DNA of 64,000 nucleotides from Owenia fusiformis (GCA_903813345.2 CAIIXF020000002.1:4938001-5002000); one strand, 5' to 3'. Positions 38,301 through 49,751 are shown, numbered from the stretch's first letter. Numbers and translations: made by a program. Notes: generated by a model from the sequence alone, not told the origin.

Positions 38301-41300
38301 CCCATTACCTGTAAAAGTACCATAAAGATATTCAAAATTAGCACAAAACCTGCATCATGGGTGGAACTCAGTGTTCCCCTTTCTTATGACCTACTTTCCC
38401 ATGACTTATTTTAATGTCAATGGAATCCTTCATAGTGAGCCAGGGAAAACAATTCTTGAAACATAATTGATGCAAAATTGAGAATAAGGAATAAAAGATT
38501 CATCGTGTGTTCTATGAAAATAAAGTTTGCTGAGGAAAATATGTATCAGATAGATAATGAAGATTCACAATGCACAATAATTTTGTAAAGCAGTTACCTG
38601 GAAAATATTAAGTATTGAAACAGTTTCAGAAATAAAGGACTTCACAAACTTCCATGTGGATAATTCATTTTTGATTGGACTCGAGTCTGGAAACTAGAGA
38701 TTGAAATAAAGGCAAGATGAGACTTGATTGTTTAAACATTTGAAACATTTGAGACACTTTGGGTTTCAGATAAGGCAGCCTCAAAGACAGTATTAGTTAA
38801 ACAAAGGTGTTTCAAAATTAAGCAAATTTCCATGAAGGTCAAACCACATGTTTCATGAATGATTTCAAGGCAAAGATTTATTGATGAGAATGAAAATTAT
38901 TCTATGTAACTTGAAATAACTTTCTTTTAAAGGACCACGGACGGTATCGCATCAGATTTCAGTCATATATTGGATTTTGGCTATTTTCTGAGGATTTGAA
39001 CAGGTGCATATGTTAGCCCAATGCATTAACTCCAGGACAAGCAGTCATAGAGATTATAAAATAATTTGGACTTTAAGACAGGGAAGGTGCAAACACCCCA
39101 TCAACATGTTTTTTTCTGTAATGTTGTCCTGATTTCCAGTCCTTTCCACACCTGTTTTTCAATGTTTGTTGCATCGATCACTCTGTTGCATTTTGAGACA
39201 TGGTTAAATGAAAATATGATTCATGCAGGGGTTTTAAAGATATCAAATGTGGATGACCAAAATAAGGCTGAAAACAATGAATCACATGAGTTTTCCCTAT
39301 GGGAAAATAACATGGGAAATACATGTACTGTTTTCCACTTTATCCCAAATAAATCATATTTTAGAGGTTAACTGTGTCTCAAAGTGCAACATATTGGTGA
39401 ACATTGAAAAAACATATGTGGAAAGGGCTGAAAATAAGGACAACATTTTAGAAAAACCTTCCCTGTCTCAAAATCCAAACCAGAACAACGGCAACGCCAA
39501 AGCGTAGCGAATCCCATCGAACAGCCATGGATGGCATTTTTACAAACAAAGGATATAGCAAAAATGGCAGCCATTTTTCAAAATGGCCGCCTTCTATCAA
39601 AAGTGTCATTAGACCATGTGCCATGCTTATAGTATTCACATACCAAATATGAACAAAATCGCTCCACTACTTTTCAAGTTATAGAAAAATACGTTAAAAT
39701 GGCAGCCATTTTTCAAAATGGCCACCTTCTAGTTCTACCAATTAGACAGTGTGCCGTGCTTATAGTATTCACATACCAAATATAAACAAAATCGCTCCAC
39801 TACTTTTCGAGTTATAGTAAAATACGTTAAAATGGCGGCCATTTTGAAAAATGACCGCCTTCTACCAAAAGTGTCATTAGACAGTGTGCCATGCTTACAG
39901 TATTCACATACCAAATATGAAAAAATCGCATCACTACTTTTCGAGTTATAGTAAAATATGTTAAAATGTCGGCCACAAAATGGCGGCCATTTTTCAAAAT
40001 GGTCGCCTTCTACTAAAAGTGTCTTTAGACAGTGTGCAATGTTTATAGTATTCACATACCAAATATGAACAAAATCGCTCCACTACTTTTCGAGTTACAG
40101 CAAAAATCGTAAAATAACGAGTAAAGACCGCCATTTTTCAAGATGGCTGCCATGTGCTTCTTTAATATCTACATTTCTAGTTTTATCAATGTCCTATATA
40201 ATTTTTTTACATCTTAAACATATTGCTATTACAGTTTTACATATTGCACCTAAATTACTGTAAATTCGGCACTAAAATGGCCGCCATTTTGAAATGAGCG
40301 GCCATTTTGAAAATCGGCTTTCGAGCAGAACTTCTACTCCCATAGGGTATATGTGTACAAAATATGAACAAAATCGGACCAACGGTATTTGAGTTATTGC
40401 CCGGACGGACGGACGGACGGACGGACGTACGTACGGACGGACGGACGGACGGAGGCGTTCCCTATATCCCTCCGAACTTCGTTCGATGGGATAATTATTT
40501 TATTACCTCTGTGAGTGCTTGATCTGGAGTTAATGCATTGGCCTAACATATGCACCTGTTCAAGTCAAATCCCCAATAAATAGCCGAAATCCAACATATG
40601 ACAGTTTGAAGACCAAATAAACACCTTTTGCTATATTATGCTGTATAAGCATTATGATGCTTGTATTAAAAATGCGCTGTATGAACACTTTATACTCAAA
40701 TATCTTAATGATTTATCCCACATACTCCGAAACGCGAGTAGCCATAGTGACCATTTTTTCATCAAAGTTAAGATGAGTCAATGATATTTGGCAGTCTCAC
40801 GCCCGGTGATCTGATGAAATGAACGGAGGGGGAGTAGCTGATTTTCGGTAAATTCAACAAATATTTATTAAAAAAGGCGCAGCGTCGCCAACGTGCAAAT
40901 GCCAATGTTTTTGCTATAAATCAAGCAGCAATGGTCTGCATGACATGTAATAAATATATAAGCGACATTTTGATCACAAAATTCATTGCCGGCTTTTTAA
41001 AATAATTTTCCAAATGATAGATAAAAAATAATCGAAAATAATTAAAATTGAACGGAGGGGGGAGTGAACAGAGGTGGGAGTAATATGTCCTTAAGGTGGA
41101 AGAAATTTCCACAAATTCGTGTACTTGAAAATTGAACTCACTTACTCAGTAACTTGATGTTACAACTCTGAAAAGTGAAAAATGGGGACATATGGAGTTA
41201 TTGAAGTTTTCATATGTCTTATAGACACATTACCCCCCCCCCCTCCATCTGTTCAATTTCAATAATTTTCGATTACTTTTTATATAACGTATGGTAACAT

Positions 41301-43800
41301 GTTTTACAAAACCAATGATGACAATAGTTTTGTGATAATTACTTCACTTACAAGTATTTATTACAGGTCGTGTAGACCCCTGTTGGTTGATTTATAGCAA
41401 AAACATTGGGATTTGCACGTTGGCGACGCTGCACTTTTTTAATAGATCTTTTAATTTAGAACTCCACAGTTAGAAACAAAAAATCCAAGAAGACCTAACA
41501 TATTCCCCCGTCCACTGCATCTATTCATTAGCCATTCAATTGTTAACTCTCTCTTGAAAAAATAAATCTTCAAGATTTGTTGAATTGTTTTCAACCGAAA
41601 ATCAGCTAGATCTACTCCCCCCTCCGTTCATTTCTTCTGATCACCGGGCGTGATTCTTATTTGAGACTATATTTAACGAAAAGGGCACAAAACTCTTAGT
41701 TTGAGAGGGATTTTCTCTAAACTTACAGTATTGATTGACCTGGAATGTGGAACCAATTATAGAGACTACTTTTCCATGTTTTTCCAACACGGTTACAGTA
41801 ATAGAGTTCGCACAATGGGGGAACTTTAGGGTACAATATAGTAGCCCGGACAGAATTGTTCAATGGTCACTTTTTCTTGAATAATTTTTTTAATTTTCAG
41901 TATTATCAAAATCTGATTACATATTTGAGAACTAGAGTATAATTCTGACATACAAAAAAAATATTTAAGGAATGTCTCTTAATTTATTGATATTATAGAC
42001 CTTCATAGTATAAGTGACGCAAATACATAATTCACCATTTTGTCTCATATTTTGTTCAAAAATGGCGGAATGTTTTGTGGTTTAAATGTTCAGTTGAAAG
42101 TTAATATTTAAGAAATGTCATAGGCCTATGAAATAATGTGGACTGCTACTTTGGTATGAGGTAATGACTGCATTTATAAAATTTTGTTATAAATTGACTT
42201 GTATGTATACCAGTACTTAAAAAGGTTTGTACATTGTATGTACAGTATATTGGTAACGTCACAGGACACGTTTTTTGGCCATTCCATTGTTACTCGAAGT
42301 GGATTAGCAACCCTAGTTCGTTTAACCTGTGCAACTATAGGGTCATATTGCCATAGTTTGTAGTGTATTTCCCAGTCACAAGCCTCTTAACCCATCCTTG
42401 GCATTCATGTTAATTGTTCTTCAGCTTTTCAATGGCCTCTGAGATGGCTGTTTGGAGCTCTTGAAAAGATTGGGGACCTTAACTCTCATCACACCCCGCA
42501 CATTGGGGCGCCACCTTTTCACATCCTCTTGAACACAACCCAGATCATTTCAACAGATTTGACTTCATATACCCTTGGAGGGAGTTGACCTCTTGTATTT
42601 GATGATTAGTCAGTTGGTGCATTATATCAGGATTGTAAAGGTGGCAGCATGACCCTATAGGCCTATGACAATCATTAAATATTTACTCTCAACCTAACAT
42701 TCAAATTCACGAAATATGCTGCCATTTTGAACAAATATGAGGCAAAATGATGAATTATGTATTTGCGTCAGTCATACTATGAATGCCTATAATATCAATA
42801 AATTAAGAGATATTCCTTAAATATTTTTGTTGTATGTCAGAATTTTACTCTAGTTTTCAAATATGTGATCAGACTTTGATAATACTGAAAATTAAAAAAG
42901 TTATTAAAGAAAAAGTGACCATTGAACGATTCTGTCCGGGCTACTAGGTTTAGGGTTCATAATTATTCTTCTTTAAATCTAGATACCATATACCATATAT
43001 TTTCTATTATACCATATACCATATTTTTTACACCTCTTATACCATATACGATAAATTTTGCCCCCTCTTATACAATATACAATAAATTTTCAGCCTCTTA
43101 TACGATATACAATATCTCTATACACCCCCCCCTCAAAATAATTTTCAAATCCTAATAGCGACCATCTTTTTATTTCTTTTTCAATGTTCAACGTCGTGTA
43201 ACAATAATATTGTTTTAGTTTAGGTGAATAGTACCCAGCCCATGTAAAATAATTATACATGTATCCAATTAAATATAATACATGATTTTATTTTCAGTGG
43301 AAAAAACTGCTTATACAGCCCAAACAACAAACAGTGCAGCGCGCACGATTACTGTGCATGATAACTCAAAAAATGAAATCATTGCACTTATTTTCTTATG
43401 CATTGTAATTATCATAACTATTTTTGTCTTGAACTTTGTGATCATTAAACGTGTTAATGAAATTAATAACAAGATGCAAAATGAATTGATCAAGGTGCAA
43501 ACAGAACCCCTCATAGAAGGTACCATGCAAACAATACCCCTCATAGAAGGTACCATGCAAACAGAACCCCTCATAGAAGGTACCATGCAAACAGAACCCC
43601 TCATAGAAGGTACCATGCAAACAGAACCCCTCATAGAAGGTACCGTGCAAACAGAACCCCTCATAGAAGGTACCATGCAAACAGAACCCCTCATAGAAGG
43701 TACCATGCAAACAGAACCCCTCATAGAAGGTACCGTGCAAAAAGAACCCCTCATAGAAGGTACCGTGCAAACACTGTCACAATGTCAGCTTGGTGTGTAG
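32384..43800 (+). CDS. SUEL-type lectin domain, single-pass membrane protein with tandem-repeat tail (3 exons, 5' end missing)
   Basis: Exons 32384-32438, 33017-33340 and 43298-43800 join in phase (all borders phase 1, GT-AG) into 293 codons plus TAG. Exon 1 encodes a hydrophobic signal-peptide core (IAIALLISWCLVVNA) but no ATG, so a start exon is missing. Exon 2 is a Cys-rich domain of about 105 residues; the spacing TITC-14 residues-...-TCNGF-...-KCNGYTKCTF-...-CKTY resembles SUEL/L-rhamnose-binding lectins, which bind galactose or rhamnose on cell surfaces. Exon 3 has a Thr/Ser stalk, a transmembrane helix (IIALIFLCIVIIITIFVLNF), a basic IIKR stop-transfer, and nine 10-residue TEPLIEGTMQ repeats before SQCQLGV. 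Expected topology: lectin outside, repeats in the cytoplasm. Intron 2 (10 kb) is full of foldback elements. Extra phase-1 exons inside it cannot be excluded. Exon 3 belonging to another gene is the main alternative. Confidence 0.6.
32477..32591. mobile_element. 115-bp MITE with GGGTAG flanking duplication
   Basis: The ends CAGGGGCGGATCC and TAATCCGCCAGT are inverted repeats of hAT-like type (CAG...). GGGTAG occurs directly before (32471-32476) and after (32592-32597). The interior is GGCC/GGGCCC-rich. It sits in intron 1 of the lectin-receptor gene, 38 bp after its donor. Related ends occur at 28758 and 44103. Confidence 0.75.
33481..36746. mobile_element. 3.3-kb foldback element in lectin-gene intron 2
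   Basis: The termini TAGCGCAGTCAGATGTCC and GGACATCTGACTGCGCTA are perfect inverted repeats. The arms run inward for about 0.9 kb with many small differences: CTTTTTCAGGAAAGCAACAA, TCGGGGCAAGTGAT, CAAATATGGGACATCAAGTA all return inverted at 35760-36720. The unpaired centre (about 34400-35690) includes a dispersed repeat shared with 48.9 kb and a C run. No transposase is recognisable. Possible 3-bp GTA duplication at the flanks, too short to trust. Confidence 0.8.
34440..34757 (+). repeat. Dispersed repeat, first copy
   Basis: ACATACCTATTTTCTTAAAA through AATTGTTGCACCTTTAA is shared in the same orientation with 48905-49445. The 84-codon frame at 34412-34666 falls in this repeat and is not conserved in the second copy, which has stops, so it is not a gene. 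Confidence 0.7.
36747..37332. other. Intron sequence without further features
   Basis: Within intron 2 of the lectin-receptor gene. I see no exon-like block or repeat here. Confidence 0.4.
37342..37645. mobile_element. 304-bp Mutator-like MITE with 9-bp target-site duplication
   Basis: The left terminus CAAGGAGGATTGGCTCCCAG and the right terminus CTGGGAGCCAATCCTCCTTG are perfect inverted repeats. TATAAGCAG is present directly outside both ends (37333-37341 and 37646-37654). A 9-bp duplication is the hallmark of Mutator/MULE-type transposition. No coding capacity. A diverged single end (CAAGGAAGATTGGATTCCAG) occurs at about 44012. Confidence 0.9.
37806..37960. repeat. Short tandem repeat, CTTATACCATATACAATATT type
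   Basis: About three to four units of roughly 30 bp follow a G run and GTGTATAGAG. A related array lies at 42975-43130, where it ends in CTCTATAC and a C run, so the G/C-run border is inverted between the two places. Confidence 0.7.
38960..40604. mobile_element. Composite inverted-repeat element with internal GCC-rich tandem array and (GGAC)n
   Basis: The outer arms of about 100 bp are reverse complements (AACAGGTGCATATGTTAG, CCAATGCATTAACTCCAG on the left; their complements at 40520-40604). Inside, 39075-39190 is inverted against 39365-39475. From about 39560 to 40135 come four to five units of about 135 bp built on AAAATGGCGGCCATTTTT and CAAAATCGCTCCACTACTTT. At 40402-40453 there is a GGAC/GTAC simple repeat. 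The several short frames (39066-40055) result from these repeats. Confidence 0.75.
40797..41653. mobile_element. 857-bp foldback element
   Basis: The termini TCACGCCCGGTGATCTGA and TCTGATCACCGGGCGTGA, with GAAATGAACGGAGGGGG next to them, are near-perfect inverted repeats. The arms continue through GGCGCAGCGTCGCCAACGTG and AAACATTGG to about 40920 and back from 41390. In intron 2 of the lectin-receptor gene. Confidence 0.85.
41840..42945. mobile_element. 1.1-kb foldback element
   Basis: The termini AGTAGCCCGGACAGAATTGT and CGATTCTGTCCGGGCTACT are inverted; the arms run about 300 bp inward (for example AGAACTAGAGTATAATTCTG, AAATACATAATTCACCATTT) and end at CATAGGCCTATG near 42120 and CTATAGGCCTATG near 42655. 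The loop, read on the minus strand near 42400-42560, contains a short helix-like frame (FQELQTAISEAIEKLKNN) that could be a transposase C-terminal relic, which I cannot confirm. Confidence 0.8.
42975..43130. repeat. Tandem ACCATATAC / CTTATACRATATAC repeat
   Basis: About five units of roughly 30 bp ending in a C run; related to 37806-37960. It lies about 170 bp upstream of the transmembrane exon. Confidence 0.65.
43501..43770 (+). repeat. Coding 30-bp tandem repeat, nine units
   Basis: Nine head-to-tail copies of ACAGAACCCCTCATAGAAGG plus TACCATGCAA inside the last exon of the lectin-receptor gene. Only a few single-base differences exist between units (ATG/GTG, GAA/ATA, ACA/AAA), so the expansion is recent or kept uniform. 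The 30-bp length keeps the frame, giving TEPLIEGTMQ repeats. Minus-strand frames across the same interval are by-products. Confidence 0.95.
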
Positions 43801-43917
43801 CGGGAGAAAGGCGGATGGTATATATTGAGTCAGTATAGATCTGAAACGGATTTGAGAACTCCTGGAAAAGTGGAATCACAACACCAGTGAATTAGAAAGC
43901 TAAGTAGAGTATTCCGA

Positions 43918-43923
43918 AATAAA
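43918..43923 (+). promoter_or_regulatory. Candidate polyadenylation signal
   Basis: AATAAA 118 bp after the stop codon of the lectin-receptor gene; the first canonical hexamer downstream. Confidence 0.5.
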
Positions 43924-44102
43924 TTTTATAAATAATTTTACAAACAATCGAAGTGCAGAAGAGACATAGAAAAAGTAATTTGCCACTGTGTTCATGTAAC
44001 GTAAACGTCAAGGAAGATTGGATTCCAGAATGCAATCTCACGCGAGCCACGACATGGGTGTAGATTTTGTCAAAAAGAGATAATACTAATGCCTGGCTAT
44101 TT

Positions 44103-44154
44103 CAGAGGCGGATCCGGGGGGGGGGCATGGGGTCCGCCCCCGATCCGCCACCGA
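44103..44154. mobile_element. Tiny CAGAGGCGGATC...GATCCGCCACCG element
   Basis: Two inverted ends of the GGCGGATC family with only a G run and a C run between, about 52 bp. ATTTC lies on both sides. Probably an internally collapsed member of the family at 28758 and 32477. Confidence 0.5.
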
Positions 44155-44489
44155 TTTCTATCTTGAAATGTTCAAAACGATTGTTCTGATGGAATATGTT
44201 TTTGTAGTGATAGCTTGTTTTATAAAAAATACTACAATCGGTTATTTATGTTGTAGATTTGGCAGGTGTACCTATCATGAAGTCATCTGGTTCACCAAGT
44301 ATGGTTCAAGCCAAGTCATCATGGTTCAACGATGAGGTAGTTCAATGTCCTAAACAGACAACATGGTCATGGAGCTCAGTTTTCTAGTCTTAAGGTATTC
44401 TTGATCTGAACGTTAAACCTTCGACAGCGGATACGATAGGGTGTCAGAATTTCCCGGAATGTATTTGATAAAACCTTTGACTAGGTACT

Positions 44490-45301
44490 TACACTCCCCT
44501 CCATAAGTTTGGCAACCTTAGGTCCCCCATTGAACTACGTGTTAAAGCCTCTTTACGTTTGAATTTTTATTTACTAACCTGCGACGAAATTACTTATAAT
44601 ATTGATGGAAACGTAACTTGACTTTATTTCCAATACCTCCAAATTTTCTCAATTTTTTTCCTCAGTTACAATAGGTCGAAAATCGATGATAAATTCGATG
44701 AATTTTTGAAAATCGTCATTCCCATGTAATCCGATGGGAAAGGAGGGTTCGGGGCAAATCAGAAATCAGGATATCTTTTCAGTAAAAGATTCAGCAAAAA
44801 TATTTTTAGATAGAAAATTGAATTGTGTTTCTTTTTTTGTACACTAAGTGTTTAGTTTATTTGATGAATACTAAAGTTACAGCGCCTCAAAGTCATTTTT
44901 GAAAATAATTTTTAGCCTCCTGTGTTGTTTCAATGGGAGAGGTTTGTTGAAAAACAATTTTGACTTTAAAGCCCTATTACTTTGTTGAACCTGAAGAAAC
45001 ATATCAATTTTTTGTTAAATAAGTTAGCAAATTCAAATGCCTACCTTACTCGTATTTTTTGCAAGGACTCGGATGGATGGATATTCTGTAATATGACTTG
45101 CGACAAACCTACCATTTACCATTGGTTAAGATGGGAATGACGATTTTCAAAAATTTATTTATTGGAAATAAAGTCACATTACGTTTCCATAGTATAAGTA
45201 TTTTCATCGCAGGTTAAGAAAATAAAAATTCAAAGGTAGAGAGGCTTTAACACGTAGTTCAATGGGGAGCTAAGGTTGCCAAACTTATGAAGGAGAGTGT
45301 A
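44490..45301. mobile_element. 812-bp foldback element related to the 26330 MITE
   Basis: Termini TACACTCCCCTCCATAAGTT and AACTTATGAAGGAGAGTGTA are inverted; arms of about 270 bp contain AACACGTAGTTCAATGGGG, GCGACGAAATT/CGCAGGTTAAG, and GAATGACGATTTTCAAAAA. The interior of about 270 bp is unpaired. Shares its terminal sequence with 26330-26533. Confidence 0.8.
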
Positions 45302-46903
45302 TGGCAGTTCAATACTGGGGCATGTTTAAATTTTTGACGTTTTGACTGGGAACTGCATCATGAAATGTTCAAATTAAGGAGCGATTTGATAAAATAATTT
45401 TTTTCGATGGGATCTGCTACACCATGGAGTATCTGTTTTTCTAGTTGTTTTATCTTATTTCAATATTTGTGCTTCGGAAAATCCAAAACGGTTACCTCAT
45501 ACAAGACATCTCAATAATTAGGAGATCTCTTATGGCTATGATATACATATTATACTAAAATATTATATTGTGACATATTTCAGATTCATGAATGATCTGT
45601 TCTTTGGGATTTGCCGATATAAGTTCGAAATAAAGACTCTTTTGAAGAATATGGCTCAATCTGATATGCTGATATTTCAATCAAGAAATGTCTAAATGGT
45701 GAGACAGTGTCAAAAGTAGTTCAACAGGGAATAACCGTTTCAATAGGAACCTTGCCAGCTTCAATCAGTCAAAAAGGTCGGGGATTAGATCACGAACTGG
45801 TGTCAATTGTTGATGATTAAAGAGCACGTCCATCCTCCTTATAAGATTTCAAGGATAAACACAGGACCCTATCCAATATGTTTACACGCTAAAGAGGAGC
45901 CTATATTTCCGGCACTACTGCAAGGTGAAATAAAAGGAGTGACGTTTTGAACCCACGGTAACCCGGGCTCGATGTTATCTCACACGTGTCATAAGTAGCT
46001 CGGATATCATGATCATGGTAGGACATCCGTCAACTGATTAACAATGAGCATCTTGGAAAGTCGATAATTGTTCTGGTCCCGGCTACGGTCACTTCACGTT
46101 CATCAACTCGTATTGCATGTATATGTACATGACTAGTGTACATGTGATCGTTCTCAGGTTCTGCAGCGGGCATTTTATAAGGCGGGCTCGTATATTGATG
46201 CATAACGTCCAGTCCAATGGAATTATACGTTTTCGAATGGCTAACACGTTGACAGCGTTCTTATCAATGAACAGCCTAGATCTGTGCCACATTAACTTGA
46301 TACGTATAGTATCCTCACAATACCCTAAGCAACTGAACTATCATTAAAATCCCCACACTGCTCCTCTTCATGGGCTTACTCAGCGCACGGTGGGGTCTGA
46401 GTCTGACCTCCCTATTTTCTGTAATAGTATCTCGTGTATTACAGTTTTACCAAAGGGTTGGGTCACCGGATTAGGAGCAATTGTTTAGGCAATATTTTCG
46501 GTCTACCTCAGTTTCGTATGGTTTGGAAAGCATTTGAGAGTGTAAAAGAGAAGTACATAGTACTATGTAGTCCTATCTAGAAAAATGCAATCTAGGTTTG
46601 CGACAGTTTTGTGAAATGTATCATTTGGCTGAAATTGCCGTTATGTATAACGGACGTGACATTATGACGAGTTTTCCAAAATATAAATAGAATATCACAA
46701 ACGTTTAGAGAATCTCTTTATGTCGGTTTTTTCCGGAATCTCTGAAAATTTCGCCATTATTTTTGTAATAAACACTGAAAAGTACGCCTATTGTCACTTA
46801 GTGTCATTATTTTTTATACTTTTTTTTATCTGTATACAGGTTCAACGTAATGTCTTTTTATTTGTATTTGTATATTAACTTAATAATTTATCATGTATAT
46901 ATG
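45302..46903. other. No gene seen
   Basis: No supported exons or repeats. The open frames near 46089-46347 on both strands overlap each other and show no domain. Confidence 0.4.
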
Positions 46904-47084
46904 GGTTATGTCATGCTTGATTTTCAATATGAATTTTATTCCAGGGTAATATGATATTGACCGAGGGAAATATCATATTGACCGAACGAGCGTAGCGAGT
47001 GAGTGTCAATATAATATTTACTGAGGTTAATGTCATATTTCCCGTGGAATAAAATTCATATTGAAAATCAAGCATGAAATAACC
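46904..47084. mobile_element. 181-bp inverted repeat (MITE-like)
   Basis: GGTTATGTCATGCTTGATTT at the left and AAATCAAGCATGAAATAACC at the right head arms of about 50 bp (TTTTCAATATGAATTTTATT shared). The centre holds GAACGAGCGTAGCGAGTGAG. Confidence 0.75.
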
Positions 47085-47329
47085 TTTTTATTCCATAATT
47101 TAATTTTTGAGAATTCAAAGAAAAAGAAATATTTAAAAAATTGAAAATTTTGGTAAAAAATTAAAATTCTTGAAAAAATGATTCAAAATTGCAAATCTTT
47201 TAAATAAATGAAAATCTTTGAAAAATTGCAATTTTTTGGAAAAATCAAATTTCTGAAATTCTTTTTTTTCGAAAATTTGAAAAATCAATTTTTTTTGAAA
47301 AAATGATTTTTTTGATAAACATTTTTTTG

Positions 47330-47475
47330 AAAAAGGGACAATATGATTTTTCGAGTATATATGATTTTTTTTCCAGGGACAATATGATCTTTCGAGTATA
47401 TATGATTTTTTTTACAGGGACAATATGATTTTTCGAGTATATATGATTTCAAGATGGATAATATGATTTTATTTC
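47330..47475. repeat. Tandem repeat of about 43 bp, three to four units
   Basis: GGGACAATATGATTTTTCGA followed by GTATATATGATTTTTTT recurs. The preceding 200 bp is made of AAATTTTTGAAAAAT-like low-complexity sequence. Confidence 0.75.
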
Positions 47476-47786
47476 CCAGGGAAAACAGAAGTATTATGGA
47501 ATAATTAATCCTACAGAACTTAATGGAAATATTAGTTGTTATGATGGTCTGGGAGTTTATAGTACTTATTATAACACCCTAGACAGACCGAGTGCGCTTA
47601 AATTTGAATTCGTGATATTGCTTCATTGATAACTTAGCCGCTTTTGGACCTACGTCCTACATTTATTTTCAAGTACGCGTAACTGACATTTGATATTAAA
47701 GAAATTGTAGAGATGTAAAAAAGTAGCTTAATTAAATTCTATATTGACTCAGTATATATCAAACCTCTCCCAAATGTACACATTTT

Positions 47787-48350
47787 TCACAGGCTGGTAT
47801 CGAAAGATTTGTCCGCTGTACGGAGCGTGTTATTTTTCATAAAAACACTAAGAAAACCACACAATTTATTTTGAACTCATATGTATGTTTCATTATACCA
47901 AAGAAAATTATTTACTCCATGCAATAGATATATCATTTGCGGGTAAGTTTCACTTCTGTTTAAAGTCCCATAACGCTATGAGGAAAAGTTATTGAAAATG
48001 GCGCCGGATTATCTTACTTCAAAATGTACCATTTCTTTTTTAACTTTAAAATGTCACGATATATTGACATAATAATGTTTACATACATGTTTTCACCATA
48101 ACTTGATATTGATGCCTTGGGTCTTTTTCATTTTTTTATAAAAAAAATAATGTTTGCAGTTGCAAATGTGAAACTGCTCCATCACAACGGACTAAAATGT
48201 AAACATTAATTTTATAAAAAAATTAAAAAGACCCAATACAATATGTATCATGAATACATTCAGAGTTATTATGAAAACATATGTAAATACGAAATATGAA
48301 AAATAGCATGCTCCGTCACAGCGGACAAATTTTTCGATACCAGCCCGTGA
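47787..48350. mobile_element. 564-bp foldback element
   Basis: Termini TCACAGGCTGGTATCGAAAG and ATCGAAAAATTTGTCCGCTG (on the complement TTTTTCGATACCAGCCCGTGA at the right) are inverted; the arms include GACAAAT/ATTTGTC and GAGCGTG/CATGCTC. A weaker inner pairing occurs around ATGTTTACAT (48077 and 48198). Confidence 0.75.
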
Positions 48351-48904
48351 TTTTGAAATTATCGTCTTTATACATCGTTTTCAGCCTCCACTCAGCATTG
48401 ATCATTTGGTGAACAAAATATTTATATATCTTGAAAGTCATTATATTTTACATGTGATTTATAAAAATTGAGAAAAGCTAAAACACGCTGTAAATAAGGC
48501 TGCGTTTTTGAACGTTTTTGAATGTTAAATTCTCATTCATTAAAATGTATTTATAATTACTAGCACCTTTGTGTAAATATTTTTTGGTGTTATATATTGT
48601 TGATGCTTATTTCAGTTATCAGGAATTTGTGTCCATAACTGTTGTCTATTTGATTGATTTAAGTGATTGTTCCATTGTGTTAGCACAACCAATAATTGTT
48701 GTCAATAGGTGTCACTAGTATCAGCCTCGTTTTGAAATATAGATTGAATACAGAATATGAAAGTTGTGTTCATTTATTACTTTGGGATATTAAAAGACAT
48801 TTGTATCTATAATTGACATATCTTATAAGTTTGAAGTAGTTAAAGGGGCGACAAAGACTGTAGAGAGAAAATTCGAAATTTTTTATTTTTTCTGAGCTAT
48901 CGGG
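48351..48904. other. No gene seen
   Basis: AT-rich unique-looking sequence. Confidence 0.4.
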
Positions 48905-49445
48905 TCAATATTTGGCTTAACATCTTCTTTGACATACCTATTTTCTTAAAATGTATGGATAAACTATAAATTTCAGCATTAAGAAGTGTAAATTCAGTTC
49001 AAAAGCTTCTATAAAGGGAGTCCCACTTATAGATTTTTAACATCTTGAATCCCAGTCTCTAAAATCGGTTGAAACCAGAGAATTTTTCATTTTTGCCATC
49101 TTTTGACATTCATATACAACTTTAGATGCTCAACTTAATAAAATCAGAATGCAGAGATGATTTCAACAAATTCTAAAACAAGTTTATTGGATGAAAATTG
49201 TTCAAATAAGAGCAATTTTAGTCTCGTCACCCTGGGTTTCAAGGTCATTTCTGAGGTGACGAGATATCTCGTCACTCCAGGTAGTCAAGAGGTTAAGATT
49301 CACCACATTTCAAGAGGAATATCAGCTGAAATAAGAGAATAAAAAAATATATGTTAGTCTTGATGAAATATCCAAACTTAAATATATTTTGACACTGGTC
49401 AATGATCGTTGAATCGCCCTCCTGTACTAAATTGTTGCACCTTTA
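48905..49445 (+). repeat. Dispersed repeat, second copy with an insertion
   Basis: Matches 34440-34757 at both ends (48924-49040 and about 49305-49440), interrupted by about 260 bp that the first copy lacks. The short frame at 49157-49342 lies in the inserted part. Confidence 0.7.
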
Positions 49446-49642
49446 AGTTTCTTCGCTAGATTTTCGTAAAAAAGCATGTATTTCCTTCTAATTATGTCAA
49501 TTAAGGTAACGGTTGTAGTTTTGATTTGAAGGGTATGCTTGAAATCCCACATGACTCAATGGCTTATTATCATAGTATCATGGGATTATACTATAATTAA
49601 TCATCTATTTACATATTTAGGTATTTGTGCGCAAATAAAGCA

Positions 49643-49648
49643 TTTATT
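49643..49648 (-). promoter_or_regulatory. Candidate polyadenylation signal for DYNC2H1
   Basis: TTTATT on the plus strand reads AATAAA on the minus strand, about 620 bp after the dynein stop codon and just past the 99-bp repeat array. If used, the whole array lies in the 3' UTR. Confidence 0.4.
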
Positions 49649-49751
49649 AGGACGGAAAAGTAGAAATATACATTAAATCGTGCATTAAAATGAATAGTAG
49701 AAGATTACATTCTACTTGACATCCTCCTTAACTGTTAACTCTTTATGCAAT

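Noticed and set aside
41825-42957. TTTAGGGT on both sides of the 41840-42945 foldback as a target-site duplication
   Set aside because: It is not directly adjacent to the termini (several bases off on each side), so it may be coincidence.
43311-43770. Minus-strand repeat proteins of 124 and 147 codons
   Set aside because: Antisense shadows of the 30-bp coding repeat; the plus frame has the transmembrane segment, a splice acceptor and a matching phase.
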